Below are positions 8,301 through 17,223 of a stretch of 64,000 nt of DNA, one piece after another. The notes beneath the pieces are model-generated. The model searched no databases. It saw only the letters and a program-made list of their open reading frames with translations, and had not been told where the DNA came from. Each line of letters begins with the position of its first letter. Within the stretch, counting starts at the first letter, position 1. Where the stretch lies: contig NZ_JASBQE010000017.1 in assembly GCF_029960785.1 (NCBI RefSeq), forward strand, positions 1 to 64,000. Reading direction: 5' to 3'. A program made the position numbers and the translations under genes. Origin of the DNA: Polyangium sp. 15x6 (GTDB taxonomy: Bacteria > Myxococcota_A > Polyangia > Polyangiales > Polyangiaceae).

Positions 8301-9161
8301 TCAGTGAGGCCTTACGAGCGCCGAGATCGAGAGGTCCTCTTCCTCGACGAAGATTTCCTCCATGCCGGCCGAGAACTCCTGGCGTTGCGCGGGGCTGCAG
8401 GTCGGCCAGAAGACGCGGAACACGCCCGGATCGTAGAACCGGAAGTAGACCTTCTCGTTCGTCGATTCGAGGGTCACCATCAAGAAGCGCCGCCAGTGCC
8501 GCCGCACCTCCACGAACTTGTCGTAGCTCGTGCAGAAGATGCCCCAGCGGTTGCCGAAGCCCTCGGCGAGGAGACGGTCGAGCAGCGCCGAATCCTTGCG
8601 GAACGGGCCCACGAGGTACGGCGCGACGTCTTCGAGCGTCTCGCCCTGCAGGCCGTCGTAGAGCGATTGATGCGGCTCGACGCCCTCGCGCAGCACTTCG
8701 AGGATCCGGCGATCACGCGCGCTGTCGACGACGGCATAAAGCGGCACCTTCGCCGCCTCCGCGCGCAAACGCTCGCACGCCCGCGCGGCCGCCTCGACGC
8801 GCGCTTCTTCGTCCTCGGGCGAACGTTCGCGCTTGCGCCGCGGCGGCTTCGTCTTGCCCTCGACGTACACCAGGAAATCGGTCTCGCCCGCCTGAATCCA
8901 GCCGCCGTGCGGGACTTCGCCCTGCGCGACAGCCTGGCCGCCGAGGCGCGTCCCGCCCTGGCTGCCGAGATCACGCAGCAAGCACGACGCGCCGTTCCAT
9001 TGCAGCTCGAAATGCGTGCCCGACATCTGCCCGTCGTGCGCGACGACGAGGTCCGCGAGCTCGGTGCGGCCGACCTTCAGCGCGTGGCCCGCCTCGACGG
9101 CCTTTTTCGTGCCGGCGAGCTTGCCATAACGCACCTCGACGATGAGCCGAGGCTCGGTCAC
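8301..9161 (-). CDS. FHA-DUF4123 fusion, T6SS effector-loading adaptor (module 2)
   Basis: 286 residues from a GTG that overlaps the PAAR stop (GTGA). A longer frame exists upstream but is antisense-style shadow within the PAAR gene. The N-terminal FHA domain (about 1-105) shows the phosphothreonine-binding landmarks GRTELADL, MSGTHFEL and LRDLGSQGGT. The C-terminal DUF4123 domain (about 140-280) shows PLYAVVDSARD, APYLVGP and FRFYDPGVFRVFW. DUF4123 proteins (Tap/TEC) bind VgrG and load effectors; the FHA part suggests loading controlled by Thr phosphorylation. The two domains are joined by a basic linker. It is paralogous to 13882-14739. Confidence 0.9.
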   Translation of the reverse strand: MTEPRLIVEVRYGKLAGTKKAVEAGHALKVGRTELADLVVAHDGQMSGTHFELQWNGASCLLRDLGSQGGTRLGGQAVAQGEVPHGGWIQAGETDFLVYVEGKTKPPRRKRERSPEDEEARVEAAARACERLRAEAAKVPLYAVVDSARDRRILEVLREGVEPHQSLYDGLQGETLEDVAPYLVGPFRKDSALLDRLLAEGFGNRWGIFCTSYDKFVEVRRHWRRFLMVTLESTNEKVYFRFYDPGVFRVFWPTCSPAQRQEFSAGMEEIFVEEEDLSISALVRPH

Positions 9162-9520
9162 GACCCGTCCCTCCCGGCCTTCTGCCGCGCGGCGCGCTCG
9201 GCCGCCTTCTTGGCGCAGTCCTCGCAGAAAGGTTTGTCCGTCTGGAGGACGGCCATCGGATTGGAGCCGATGATGACGGTCGGGCACCCCGACGCGATCG
9301 TGCCGCCGTGGTTCGTGGGGTCGCCTTTCCGCGCGGCGTCCTTCCCGCCGATGATGACGGTGGGCTCGCCGGCGGAGATGGCGGCGCCGCACGCCTCGGC
9401 GTCGCCGACGCGGGCCTGCGGCTGGAAGCCGACGATGACCGTGCCCTCGCCCTCCACGATGACATTCGGCGGATGAATCCCGCAGTTGTGGCGATCCGTG
9501 ATTCGTGCGGCAGGAGGCAT
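9158..9520 (-). CDS. PAAR spike-tip protein (module 2)
   Basis: 120 residues. The PAAR fold, a sharp cone capping the VgrG trimer, is indicated by the repeated TVIIGG/TVIVGF beta strands, the opening MPPAARITDRHNCG and the segment DPTNHGGTIASGCPTVIIGS. The C-terminal CEDCAKKAAERAARQK is a short Cys-containing basic helix. A GGAGG lies close to the ATG, 14 bp after the VgrG stop. It differs from the PAAR of module 1 at only four positions (N12V, G26D, G39S, K104R), far closer than the neighbouring genes, which points to recent duplication or gene conversion. Confidence 0.95.
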   Translation of the reverse strand: MPPAARITDRHNCGIHPPNVIVEGEGTVIVGFQPQARVGDAEACGAAISAGEPTVIIGGKDAARKGDPTNHGGTIASGCPTVIIGSNPMAVLQTDKPFCEDCAKKAAERAARQKAGRDGS

Positions 9521-9534
9521 CTTCGTGGCTCCTT

Positions 9535-11619
9535 TTATTGCGCGATGAGCGTCTTGCTCACGTCGTCGACGACCGCCTCGATCGCCGCGTCCGGCTTCTC
9601 CGGCGACGCGCCCGAGCCCTGGCCCGCTGCGCCGCCGCTGTTGATGTAGACCTTCGTGCCGCGGATCGTGACGCCGCTGCCGTCGATCCGGATGAAGCCG
9701 CCCGGGCCCTTCAGCGTGAGATCCTCGGCCTCGATCACGAGCGCCGTCCCCGCCTTGATGTGCAGCTCCTTCGACACCGCGAGCGCGTGGTTCTCGCCGA
9801 TGAGCTCGTGCCGATCGCCCTTCACCTCGAGCGACTGATTGCCCTCGATGCGCTGGTTGCGCTTGCCCTGCACGTGCAGGTGGCTGTTGCCCTCGACGCG
9901 CTCGCGTTTGTCCTGCTTGATGACGATGTCCTGGTCCTTGCCGACGAACACTTTTACGTAACCGATCGTCTTGTCTTGTTCGTCGTTCGAGACGAGCTTC
10001 TGCCGATCGTGGCCGATCGTGATCGTCTCGTCGTTCTTGACGAGCCTGCGCCGGTTCTTCTGCGCCTGCTCCCAGACGAGCTCCTGGCCTTTGAGATCCT
10101 CGAACATGATCTCGTTGAAGCCGTTGCCGCCGAGCGAGGTGTCGCTCTTCCACGTCGAGCGCGTCTTGTTGTCCGGCAGCTTGTACGGCACCGCCTGCTT
10201 CGCGTTGTAGACGCGGCCCACGATGATCGGCTGATCCGGATCACCGTCGAGGAAGCCGACCATCACCTCGTGCCCGATGCGCGGGATCACGATCATGCCG
10301 TACCCCGTGCCCGCCCAGCCCTGGCTCACGCGGATCCAGCAGGAGCTATTGTCGTCGTTTTTCCCTTCGCGATCCCAGGGGAACTGCACGCGCACGCGGC
10401 CGAACTCGTCGGTGTGGATCTCCTGGCCCGCGGGGCCCACCACGACCGCGCTCTGCACGCCCTCGACCTTCGGCTTCGTCGTCTTCTGCTGCGGCCGGTA
10501 AGGCGCGTCCGTGAACGCGGCTTGGCCCGACATCGTCCACTCCTCGCCCGGCGTGCCCTCGACCGAGAACTCCGTCACGAGCAGGCGTTTGTCGTCGCCG
10601 AGCTCGGCGTGCGGGTGTTTGTCGACGGAGAAGATTTGCCCCGGCCAGAGATCGATCGTGTTCGTCTCGAACGCGATCGTGCGCTTGTCCGCGCGCGTGC
10701 CGCCGAGCATGCGATCCGCGCGGTCCTTGCCGAACCCTTGATCGTACCGCGCCGTGCCCTTGTCGTCCGCGGTCGGCGTGCCGCCGCCGCCCTTGCCGTT
10801 CTCGACGAGCGTGGCGCCCGGCTGGTAATGATACTGCTCGTACTTTGCCTCGGGCCCCTCGGCCTTCGGTGACTCGCCGAAGAGCGCGAACATCGGGTTG
10901 CGGAAATCGTAGTCGCGAATCGTGTGCGCGCCGGGCCGGACGATGTGCGTGAGGCGGACCTTCGAGAGGTACTCCTTCTCGGACTCGCGGTTCGGGTTGT
11001 CCACGTAGGGCAGGGCGCCGCCGGGCCGCGCGGGGTTCGCTTCGAGGCGATCGCTCAGCGTGAGCTTCGAGCCCTTCGCGTCGTCGTCCGGGAACGTGTA
11101 CGAGATGCCCGCCTCTTCGAGCAGGCGGCTCACGAAGGCGAAATCGGTCTCGCCGTACTGAACCTTGTACTCGAGCTTCGGGTACCGGCCCCGATCGATC
11201 TCCCACTTCGACTCGACGCTCCACTCGCCGAGCAGACGATCGACGATGTCGGGGATCGAGAGGTGCTGGTAGATGCGATACCCGCGCCGCTGCGTGAGCA
11301 GCCACAAGGTCGGCACGATGCGGAGCGAATACGTCGACAGCTCCTTGCCCTGGCCGCCCGGCTGCACCGCGTGCACTTGCTCGATCGAGCTCACCACGCC
11401 CGTCCAGAGCCGCGCGCCGCCGAGGCGCGCGTACTGCCAGCCGCTCACGACACGGAGGCTCGCCGGCTGCCCGACGATCGCTTCGAGATCGATCGAAGGG
11501 CTCTCCGAACGCGCCATCACGTTCACGCTGAACAAGCTCGAGACGCTCTCTTGCACCGAGAAGTGGCGCACCGACAACGACGTCTCACCACTAGCGAACG
11601 ATAGCTCCAAGATCGGCAT
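9535..11619 (-). CDS. vgrG: VgrG spike protein, type A (module 2 lead gene)
   Basis: 694 residues starting at MPILELSFASGETSLSV; this start is chosen over an upstream one because GAGGAGG sits at the right distance before it. It shows the VgrG landmarks EIHTDEFGRVRVQFPWDREG and SCWIRVSQGWAGTGYGM, a repetitive needle region (about 520-650) and a short tail ending DDVSKTLIAQ. The needle and tail are shared with the type A VgrG at 15113-17197 and differ from the type B genes. It leads the second copy of the four-gene module. A promoter-like element lies about 70 bp upstream. Confidence 0.97.
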   Translation of the reverse strand: MPILELSFASGETSLSVRHFSVQESVSSLFSVNVMARSESPSIDLEAIVGQPASLRVVSGWQYARLGGARLWTGVVSSIEQVHAVQPGGQGKELSTYSLRIVPTLWLLTQRRGYRIYQHLSIPDIVDRLLGEWSVESKWEIDRGRYPKLEYKVQYGETDFAFVSRLLEEAGISYTFPDDDAKGSKLTLSDRLEANPARPGGALPYVDNPNRESEKEYLSKVRLTHIVRPGAHTIRDYDFRNPMFALFGESPKAEGPEAKYEQYHYQPGATLVENGKGGGGTPTADDKGTARYDQGFGKDRADRMLGGTRADKRTIAFETNTIDLWPGQIFSVDKHPHAELGDDKRLLVTEFSVEGTPGEEWTMSGQAAFTDAPYRPQQKTTKPKVEGVQSAVVVGPAGQEIHTDEFGRVRVQFPWDREGKNDDNSSCWIRVSQGWAGTGYGMIVIPRIGHEVMVGFLDGDPDQPIIVGRVYNAKQAVPYKLPDNKTRSTWKSDTSLGGNGFNEIMFEDLKGQELVWEQAQKNRRRLVKNDETITIGHDRQKLVSNDEQDKTIGYVKVFVGKDQDIVIKQDKRERVEGNSHLHVQGKRNQRIEGNQSLEVKGDRHELIGENHALAVSKELHIKAGTALVIEAEDLTLKGPGGFIRIDGSGVTIRGTKVYINSGGAAGQGSGASPEKPDAAIEAVVDDVSKTLIAQ

Positions 11620-11690
11620 GGAAGCCGCCTCCTCGACGTGACGTGACCGCCAGGACCAATGCGCGTACTGTCCGAATTTTGGCAGAGGCA

Positions 11691-11719
11691 CCCTAAACCG
11701 GCTTCGCGGTCGGGCTCAA
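11691..11719 (-). promoter_or_regulatory. Candidate promoter of T6SS module 2
   Basis: Reading leftwards: TTGAGC, 17 bases, TTAGGG, embedded in GCCGGTTTAGGGT. A similarly spaced element precedes the lead VgrG of module 1 (17224-17252), where the matching core is GCCGCTTTAGAGT. The -10 half is a weak match to the housekeeping consensus. Conservation between two otherwise different upstream regions is the main support. Confidence 0.35.
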
Positions 11720-11754
11720 GATCAAAATGGGCGCAAAATGCGTTTCGCTCTGCG

Positions 11755-13863
11755 TCAATGCTGGCAGCTCGCCTCTTCTTCGTCGCCGAGCTGGCCGGAC
11801 CCTTCGCCGAGGCCCTCATCGAGCTTGGGGCCCGTCTGTTCGCCGAACGCGGGCGCCTCGGCCTTCGCGCCGCGGCCCTTGCCGGGTGATCCGCGCTCGT
11901 TGATCCACACCATCGTGCCCGAAATGGTAACGCCGCCGCCATCAATACGGAGGAAGCCGCCGGGCCCCTTCACGGTCGCGTCGCCGCCGCCCTCGCCGAC
12001 CCAGTTTTCGCCGGCCACGTGGTGCACGTCGCTCCCCGCGCGCAACGCGAGGCTTCCATTGACCTTCTCCTGAAGGTCTTTTTTCACCGTCAGTGAATGC
12101 TTGCCCGTGACCTCCTCACGTCGGCTGCCTTTCACCACGGCGTGAGCGTTTTTCTCGATCCACTCGTGCTTGTTCGTTTTCGTGACCGCATCGAGATTCT
12201 TACCGACCCAAAGCTTTTGGTTGCCCTCGATACGCTCGTGCTCGTCGTTCTTCACGAGCTTCGTACGGTCGTGAACGATCGTCGCGAACTCGTCATTTTC
12301 GACCTTGCGCCGGCGGTCTTTTTGCGCCTGCTGCCAGACGAGCTCCTTCTCGGCGAGGTCCTCGAACATGATCTCGTTGAAGCCGCCGCCGCCGAGCGAG
12401 GTGTCGCTCTTCCACGTGCTGCGCGTCTTGTGCTGCGGCAGCTTGTACGGGACCTGCTGGATGGCATTGAAGACGCGGCCCGTCACCTCGGGCTGGTCGG
12501 GGTCGCCTTCGAGGAAGACGACGAGCACCTCCTGGCCGATGCGCGGGAGGTTCAGCATTCCATAGCCGAGCCCGCCCCAGCCCTGGTTCACGCGGATCCA
12601 GCAGGAGCTGTCGTCGTCGCGCTTGCCCTCGCGATCCCAGGGGAACTGGACGCGGACGCGGCCGTATTCGTCGGTGTGGATCTCCTGGCCCGCGGGGCCG
12701 ACGACGGTCGCGCTCTGCACGCCGTGGATGAGCGGCTTCGGGGTCTTCTTCGGCGGGCGGTACTTGTAATCCGTGAAGAAGGCGCGCGCGCTCATCTCGA
12801 ACTCGCCCGTGTCGGAGCCGGAGAGCTTGCTCTCGACGACGAAGAGCGAGCGGCCCTCGGAGAGCTCCGGGTGCGGGTGGCGCGCGATCGAGAAGACGAC
12901 GCCGGGCGAGAGGTCGAGCGTGTTGCCCTCGACGGTGACGTCGCGGTGATCGGCGCGCGCCGCTTCGAGCGTGCGGCGGGCGAGGTCGTAGCCGTAGCCG
13001 TGGTCGTGCCGGGCAAACCCCTTGTCGTCGGCGACGGGCGTGAAGCCGGCCTTGCCCGTCTCGACGAGGAAGGCGCCGGCGTCGTAATGGTACTGCTCGA
13101 AGGGTTTCTCCACGCCGGTGTGCGGCGAGGCGTGCGCGTCGAGCCCGAGCTCGGGGTGGCGCGGGTCGTAATCGCGGTAAACGACGGAGCCGGGACGCAC
13201 GGCGCGGCCGATGCCGACGTTCTTGACGTATTCTTTTTCGGCTGCGGTGCTCGGGTTGTCGACGTACGGAATCGGCGGGCCTTTGCGCTTCGGGCCCGCT
13301 TCGAGCGCGTCGCTGAAGACGAGCCGGCCGCCGTCCTCGAAGACGAACGCGATGCCGGCCTCTTCGAGCAGGCGCGAGACGAAGTCGTAATCGGTCTCGG
13401 CGTACTGGACCTTGAACTCGAGCTTCGGATACGCGCCGCCGTCGACGCGCCAGTCGCCGCCGATCCCGAATTCGCCGAGGACACGCTTCACGATGTCGGG
13501 TATCGAGAGGTGCTGGAAGATGCGATTGCCGCGGCGCTGGGTCAAAAGCCAGAGGTCGGGGACGATGCAGAGGACGTAGGTGGAGAGGCCGTCCTCGGCG
13601 CTGACCTCCTGCAAGGCTTCGACCTGCTCCGCGTAGGAGACGATGCCCGCGAGCCCGCGCGTGCCGCCGCCCGCGACGTGCTCGTAGCCGGCCTGCACGC
13701 GGAAGGAGGCGGGTTTTCCGACGATGGAGGAGAAGTCGAGGCTATGGTCGCGCGAGCGGACGAGCAGCGTGACCGTGAAGAGCTCCGAGACGCCCTCATC
13801 CATGGAGAAATGACGGACGAAGAGCTCGTGTTCTCCGGCGACCTTCAGATCCAGGATGGCCAT
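11755..13863 (-). CDS. vgrG: VgrG spike protein, type B (module 1)
   Basis: 702 residues with VgrG landmarks EIHTDEYGRVRVQFPWDREG and SCWIRVNQGWGGLGYGM, a beta-helix needle with MVWINERG near its end, and a tail of about 35 residues rich in Glu and Gly. It is the counterpart of 6138-8285. Unlike that copy, no effector gene follows; only 135 bp separate it from the next VgrG. GGGAG precedes the ATG. The module 1 adaptor gene ends 18 bp upstream. Confidence 0.97.
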   Translation of the reverse strand: MAILDLKVAGEHELFVRHFSMDEGVSELFTVTLLVRSRDHSLDFSSIVGKPASFRVQAGYEHVAGGGTRGLAGIVSYAEQVEALQEVSAEDGLSTYVLCIVPDLWLLTQRRGNRIFQHLSIPDIVKRVLGEFGIGGDWRVDGGAYPKLEFKVQYAETDYDFVSRLLEEAGIAFVFEDGGRLVFSDALEAGPKRKGPPIPYVDNPSTAAEKEYVKNVGIGRAVRPGSVVYRDYDPRHPELGLDAHASPHTGVEKPFEQYHYDAGAFLVETGKAGFTPVADDKGFARHDHGYGYDLARRTLEAARADHRDVTVEGNTLDLSPGVVFSIARHPHPELSEGRSLFVVESKLSGSDTGEFEMSARAFFTDYKYRPPKKTPKPLIHGVQSATVVGPAGQEIHTDEYGRVRVQFPWDREGKRDDDSSCWIRVNQGWGGLGYGMLNLPRIGQEVLVVFLEGDPDQPEVTGRVFNAIQQVPYKLPQHKTRSTWKSDTSLGGGGFNEIMFEDLAEKELVWQQAQKDRRRKVENDEFATIVHDRTKLVKNDEHERIEGNQKLWVGKNLDAVTKTNKHEWIEKNAHAVVKGSRREEVTGKHSLTVKKDLQEKVNGSLALRAGSDVHHVAGENWVGEGGGDATVKGPGGFLRIDGGGVTISGTMVWINERGSPGKGRGAKAEAPAFGEQTGPKLDEGLGEGSGQLGDEEEASCQH

Positions 13864-13881
13864 CGTAAAGCTCCCAGTACG

Positions 13882-14739
13882 TCAGCGTGGCAGGCGGAGG
13901 AGAGAGAGGTCCTTGCCCTCGACGAAGATATCCCCGAGCGTGCCGTGAAGCTCGGTCCGTTGCGCGGCATTACACGTCGGCCAGAAGACCCGCGCGACCC
14001 CGGGGTCGTAGAAGCGGAAGTAGACCTGCTCCCCGGTCTCGTCGAGCTCGACCATCAAGAAGCGCCGGAAATGGCGGCGCACCTCGACGAATTTCTCGTC
14101 GCTCGTGCAGTAGATGCCCCAGCGCTTGCCGAAGCCCTCGCGCACGAGGCGATCGAGCAGCGCCGAGTCGCGGCGCATCGGGCCCACGAGGTACGGCGCG
14201 ACGTCCTCGAACGTCTCGCCCTGCGGGCCGTCGTAAAGGGAGCGGTGCGGCTCGACGTGCTCGCGGACAAGGGCGAGGATGCGCCGATCCCGCGCCATGT
14301 CGAGGACGGCGTACAGAGGCTTGTCCCCGGCGATCGAGCGCAACGAGAAGAGCGCCTGCTCGGCCGCGAGGACACGCGCCTGTTCCCGCGCGAGCGCGTC
14401 GTCTTCGAGGAAGTCCGAAGGCGGATCCGTCTTGCCCTCGACGTAGACCATGAAATCGGTCTCGCCCGCCTGAATCCAGCCGCCGTGCGGGACCTCGCCC
14501 AGCGCGACAGCCTGGCCGCCGAGGCGCGTGCCGCTCTGGCTGTGGAGGTCGCGCAAGGCGCAGCGCGCGCCGTCCCATTGCAGCTCGAAGTGCGTGCCCG
14601 ACATCTGCATGTCGTGCGCGATGACGAGGTCGGCGAGGTCGGTCCGGCCCACGCGCAAGCCGCGGCCGGCCTCGATCACGGTCTTCGTGCCGGCGAGCTT
14701 GCCATAACGCACCTCGACGATGAGCCGAGGCTCGGTCAC
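13882..14739 (-). CDS. FHA-DUF4123 fusion, T6SS effector-loading adaptor (module 1)
   Basis: 285 residues from a GTG overlapping the PAAR stop. FHA domain (about 1-105) with GRTDLADL, MSGTHFEL and LRDLHSQSGT, then DUF4123 (about 140-280) with PLYAVLDMARD, APYLVGP and FRFYDPGVARVFW. The first 11 residues (VTEPRLIVEVR) are identical to those of the module 2 paralogue, but the linker between the domains is unlike it: acidic and hydrophobic here, basic there. The DUF4123 halves are also less alike than the FHA halves, as expected if each adaptor is matched to different cargo. Confidence 0.9.
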   Translation of the reverse strand: MTEPRLIVEVRYGKLAGTKTVIEAGRGLRVGRTDLADLVIAHDMQMSGTHFELQWDGARCALRDLHSQSGTRLGGQAVALGEVPHGGWIQAGETDFMVYVEGKTDPPSDFLEDDALAREQARVLAAEQALFSLRSIAGDKPLYAVLDMARDRRILALVREHVEPHRSLYDGPQGETFEDVAPYLVGPMRRDSALLDRLVREGFGKRWGIYCTSDEKFVEVRRHFRRFLMVELDETGEQVYFRFYDPGVARVFWPTCNAAQRTELHGTLGDIFVEGKDLSLLRLPR

Positions 14740-15098
14740 GACCCGTCCCTCCCGGCCTTCTGCCGCGCGGCGCGCTCGGCCGCCTTCCTGGCGCAGTCCT
14801 CGCAGAAAGGTTTGTCCGTCTGGAGGACGGCCATCGGATTGGAGCCGATGATGACGGTCGGGCACCCCGACGCGATCGTTCCACCGTGGTTCGTGGGGTC
14901 GCCTTTCCGCGCGGCGTCCTTCCCGCCGATGATGACGGTGGGCTCGCCGGCGGAGATGGCGGCGCCGCACGCCTCGGCGTCGCTGACGCGGGCCTGCGGC
15001 TGGAAGCCGACGATGACCGTGTCCTCGCCCTCCACGATGACGTTCGGCGGATGAATCCCGCAGACGTGTCGATCCGTGATGCGCGCGGCAGGAGGCAT
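14736..15098 (-). CDS. PAAR spike-tip protein (module 1)
   Basis: 120-residue PAAR cone protein with MPPAARITDRHVCG, TVIIGG strands and DPTNHGGTIASGCP. It is nearly identical to the module 2 copy at protein level, and long stretches are also identical at DNA level (for example the segment around 14890-14990 against 9310-9410). It lies 14 bp after the VgrG gene and overlaps the adaptor gene by 4 bp, the same spacing as in module 2. Confidence 0.95.
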   Translation of the reverse strand: MPPAARITDRHVCGIHPPNVIVEGEDTVIVGFQPQARVSDAEACGAAISAGEPTVIIGGKDAARKGDPTNHGGTIASGCPTVIIGSNPMAVLQTDKPFCEDCARKAAERAARQKAGRDGS

Positions 15099-15112
15099 CG
15101 CCCGGCTCCTTC

Positions 15113-17197
15113 CTATTGCCCGATCAGGGTCTTGCTCACGTCGTCCACGACCGCCTCGATCGCCTCGGCCGGCGCGTCGGGCGAGGCGCCGCGGCCTTCG
15201 CCGGGCGCGCCGCCGCTGTTGATCCAGACCTTCTTGCCGCGGATCGTGACGCCGGCCGAATCGATGCGGATGAACCCGCCGGGGCCCTTCAGCGTGAGAT
15301 CGCTGGCCGCCTCGATGACGATCGCCGATCCGGCCGCGACGTGGATGTCCTGCACGACCGCGAGCGCGTGGTTCTTGCCGACGACCTCGTGCCGGTCGCC
15401 CTTCACCACGAACGAGCGGTTGCCTTCGATGGCCGTGCTCTGCTTGCCCCAGACGGCCAGGTGATCGTCGCCCTCGACGCGCTCGCGTTTGTCCTGCTTG
15501 ACGACGATGTCCTGGTCCTTGCCGACGTAGACCTTGAGGTTGCCGAGCGTCTTTTCCTGCTCGTCGTTCTGCACGAGCTTCTGCCGATCGTGGCCGATCG
15601 TGATCGTCTCGTCGTTCTTGACGAGCCTGCGCCGGTTCTTCTGCGCGTGCTCCCAGACGAGCTCCTGATCCTTGAGATCCTCGAACATGATCTCGTTGAA
15701 GCCGTCGCCGCCCTGCGAGGTGTTCGTCTTCCACGCCGAGCGCGTCTTGTTGTCCGGCAGCTTGTACGGCACGGCCTGCTTCGCGTTGTAGACGCGGCCC
15801 ACGACGATCGGCTGATCCGGATCACCGTCGAGGAAGCCGACGAGGACCTCCTGCCCGACGCGCGGGATCACGATCATGCCGTACCCCGTGCCCGCCCAGC
15901 CCTGGCTCACGCGGATCCAGCACGAGCTGTCGTCGTCGTTCTGGCCGTCGCGATCCCAGGGAAACTGCACGCGCACGCGGCCGAACTCGTCGGTGTGGAT
16001 CTCCTGCCCCGAAGACCCGACGACGCGCGCGCTCTGCACGCCCTCGACCTTGGGCTTCGGCGTCTTCTGCTGCGGCCTGTAGGGCGCGTCCGTGAACACG
16101 GCTTGCCCCGACATGTGCCACTCCTCGCCCGGCGTGCCCTCGACGGAGAAGCGCGTCACGAGCAAGCGCGTCTCGTCGCCGAGCAGCGCGTGCGGGTGCT
16201 TGTCGATGCGGAAGACCTGGCCCGGCCAGAGGTCGATCGTGTTCGTCTCGAACGAGGCCGCGCGCCTGTCGCTCCGCGCCCCGCCGAGCATCCGGCCCGC
16301 GCGATCCTTGCCGTGCGACTCGACGTACCGCGCCGTGCCCTTGTCGTCCGCGGCGGGCGTGCCGCCGCCCTTGCCGCCTTCGATCAGCGTGGCGCCGGGC
16401 TGGTAATGGTACTGCTCGTACTTCGCCTCGTTGCCCTCGGCGTTCTGGGCGTCGCCGAAGAGGGCGTAGCTCGGGTTGCGGAAATCGTAGTCGCGAATCA
16501 CGTGCGCGCCGGGGCGCACGGCCTGCGAGAGCCGGACCTTGGAGACGTACTCTTTCTCGGACTCGCGGTTCGGGTTGTCGACGTACGGAAGCGCCGGTCC
16601 CGGGCGGAGCGGGTTCGCTTCGAGGCTGTCGCCGAGCGTGAGCCTCGAGCCCTTCGCGTCGTCGTCGGGGAACGTGTACGAGATGCCCGCTTCTTCGAGC
16701 AGGCGGCTCACGAACGCGAAGTCGCTCTCGCCGTACTGGACCTTGTACTCGAGCTTGGGATAACGGCCGCGATCGACGTTCCAGGTGCGCTCGAGGTTCC
16801 ACTCGTCGAGGACCCGATCGACGATGTCGGGGATCGAGAGGTGCTGGAAGATCTTGTAGTTGCGGCGCTGGGTGAGCAGCCACAACGTGGGGACGATCGT
16901 GAGCGAATAGGTGGAGAGCTCCTTGCCCTGTCCCCCGGGCTGGACGGCGTGCACCTGCTCGATCGCGTTGACGATGCCCGACCAGAGCCGAGCGCCGCCG
17001 AGGCGCGCGTAGAGCCAGCCGCTCACGACGCGCAGGCTCGCTGGCTTGCCGATGATCGCCTCGAGGTCGATGCCGGGGCTCTCGGACCGAGCCATCACCG
17101 ACACGGTGAACAAGCTCGAGACGGCCTCGTGCACCGCGAAGTGGCGCACGGACAAGGACGTCTCTCCACACGCGAACGAAAGTTCGAGAATCGGCAT
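15113..17197 (-). CDS. vgrG: VgrG spike protein, type A (module 1 lead gene)
   Basis: 694 residues, the same length as its module 2 counterpart. The start MPILELSFACGETSLSV is preceded by GGAGGCGG, which favours it over a longer in-frame extension reaching 17557 that would overlap the divergent regulator gene. Landmarks include EIHTDEFGRVRVQFPWDRDG and SCWIRVSQGWAGTGYGM. The needle and short tail (ending DDVSKTLIGQ) are of type A. It is the first gene of the whole secretion run and is divergent from the pseudokinase regulator, 98 bp away. Confidence 0.97.
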   Translation of the reverse strand: MPILELSFACGETSLSVRHFAVHEAVSSLFTVSVMARSESPGIDLEAIIGKPASLRVVSGWLYARLGGARLWSGIVNAIEQVHAVQPGGQGKELSTYSLTIVPTLWLLTQRRNYKIFQHLSIPDIVDRVLDEWNLERTWNVDRGRYPKLEYKVQYGESDFAFVSRLLEEAGISYTFPDDDAKGSRLTLGDSLEANPLRPGPALPYVDNPNRESEKEYVSKVRLSQAVRPGAHVIRDYDFRNPSYALFGDAQNAEGNEAKYEQYHYQPGATLIEGGKGGGTPAADDKGTARYVESHGKDRAGRMLGGARSDRRAASFETNTIDLWPGQVFRIDKHPHALLGDETRLLVTRFSVEGTPGEEWHMSGQAVFTDAPYRPQQKTPKPKVEGVQSARVVGSSGQEIHTDEFGRVRVQFPWDRDGQNDDDSSCWIRVSQGWAGTGYGMIVIPRVGQEVLVGFLDGDPDQPIVVGRVYNAKQAVPYKLPDNKTRSAWKTNTSQGGDGFNEIMFEDLKDQELVWEHAQKNRRRLVKNDETITIGHDRQKLVQNDEQEKTLGNLKVYVGKDQDIVVKQDKRERVEGDDHLAVWGKQSTAIEGNRSFVVKGDRHEVVGKNHALAVVQDIHVAAGSAIVIEAASDLTLKGPGGFIRIDSAGVTIRGKKVWINSGGAPGEGRGASPDAPAEAIEAVVDDVSKTLIGQ

Positions 17198-17223
17198 GAA
17201 AGCCGCCTCCTGGGGGGCCATGA

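Larger units (their letters stand above)
6138..11619 (-). repeat. T6SS four-gene module, copy 2
   Basis: Second copy of the VgrG-A, PAAR, FHA-DUF4123, VgrG-B module. This one is followed by the two amidase genes, which copy 1 lacks. Confidence 0.9.
11755..17197 (-). repeat. T6SS four-gene module, copy 1
   Basis: Gene order VgrG-A, PAAR, FHA-DUF4123, VgrG-B, repeated immediately downstream at 6138-11619 in the same orientation with the same spacings (14 bp, 4-bp overlap, 15-18 bp). The PAAR genes are almost identical; the VgrG and adaptor genes have diverged. Confidence 0.9.

Noticed and set aside
9162-9392. N-terminal extension of the FHA-DUF4123 protein (also 14740-14970)
   Set aside because: The extension is a shifted-frame copy of the PAAR gene, rich in Arg and His. 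The GTG overlapping the PAAR stop gives a normal FHA start.
6201-9476. Long open frame of 1091 codons on the plus strand, antisense to vgrG, adaptor and PAAR genes
   Set aside because: It mirrors the codon bias of GC-rich genes on the other strand, gives a low-complexity Ala/Arg/Leu/Asp product and matches no domain. The minus-strand genes are certain.
12097-15054. Long open frame of 985 codons on the plus strand, antisense to module 1
   Set aside because: Same reason as above; it runs across three recognised minus-strand genes.
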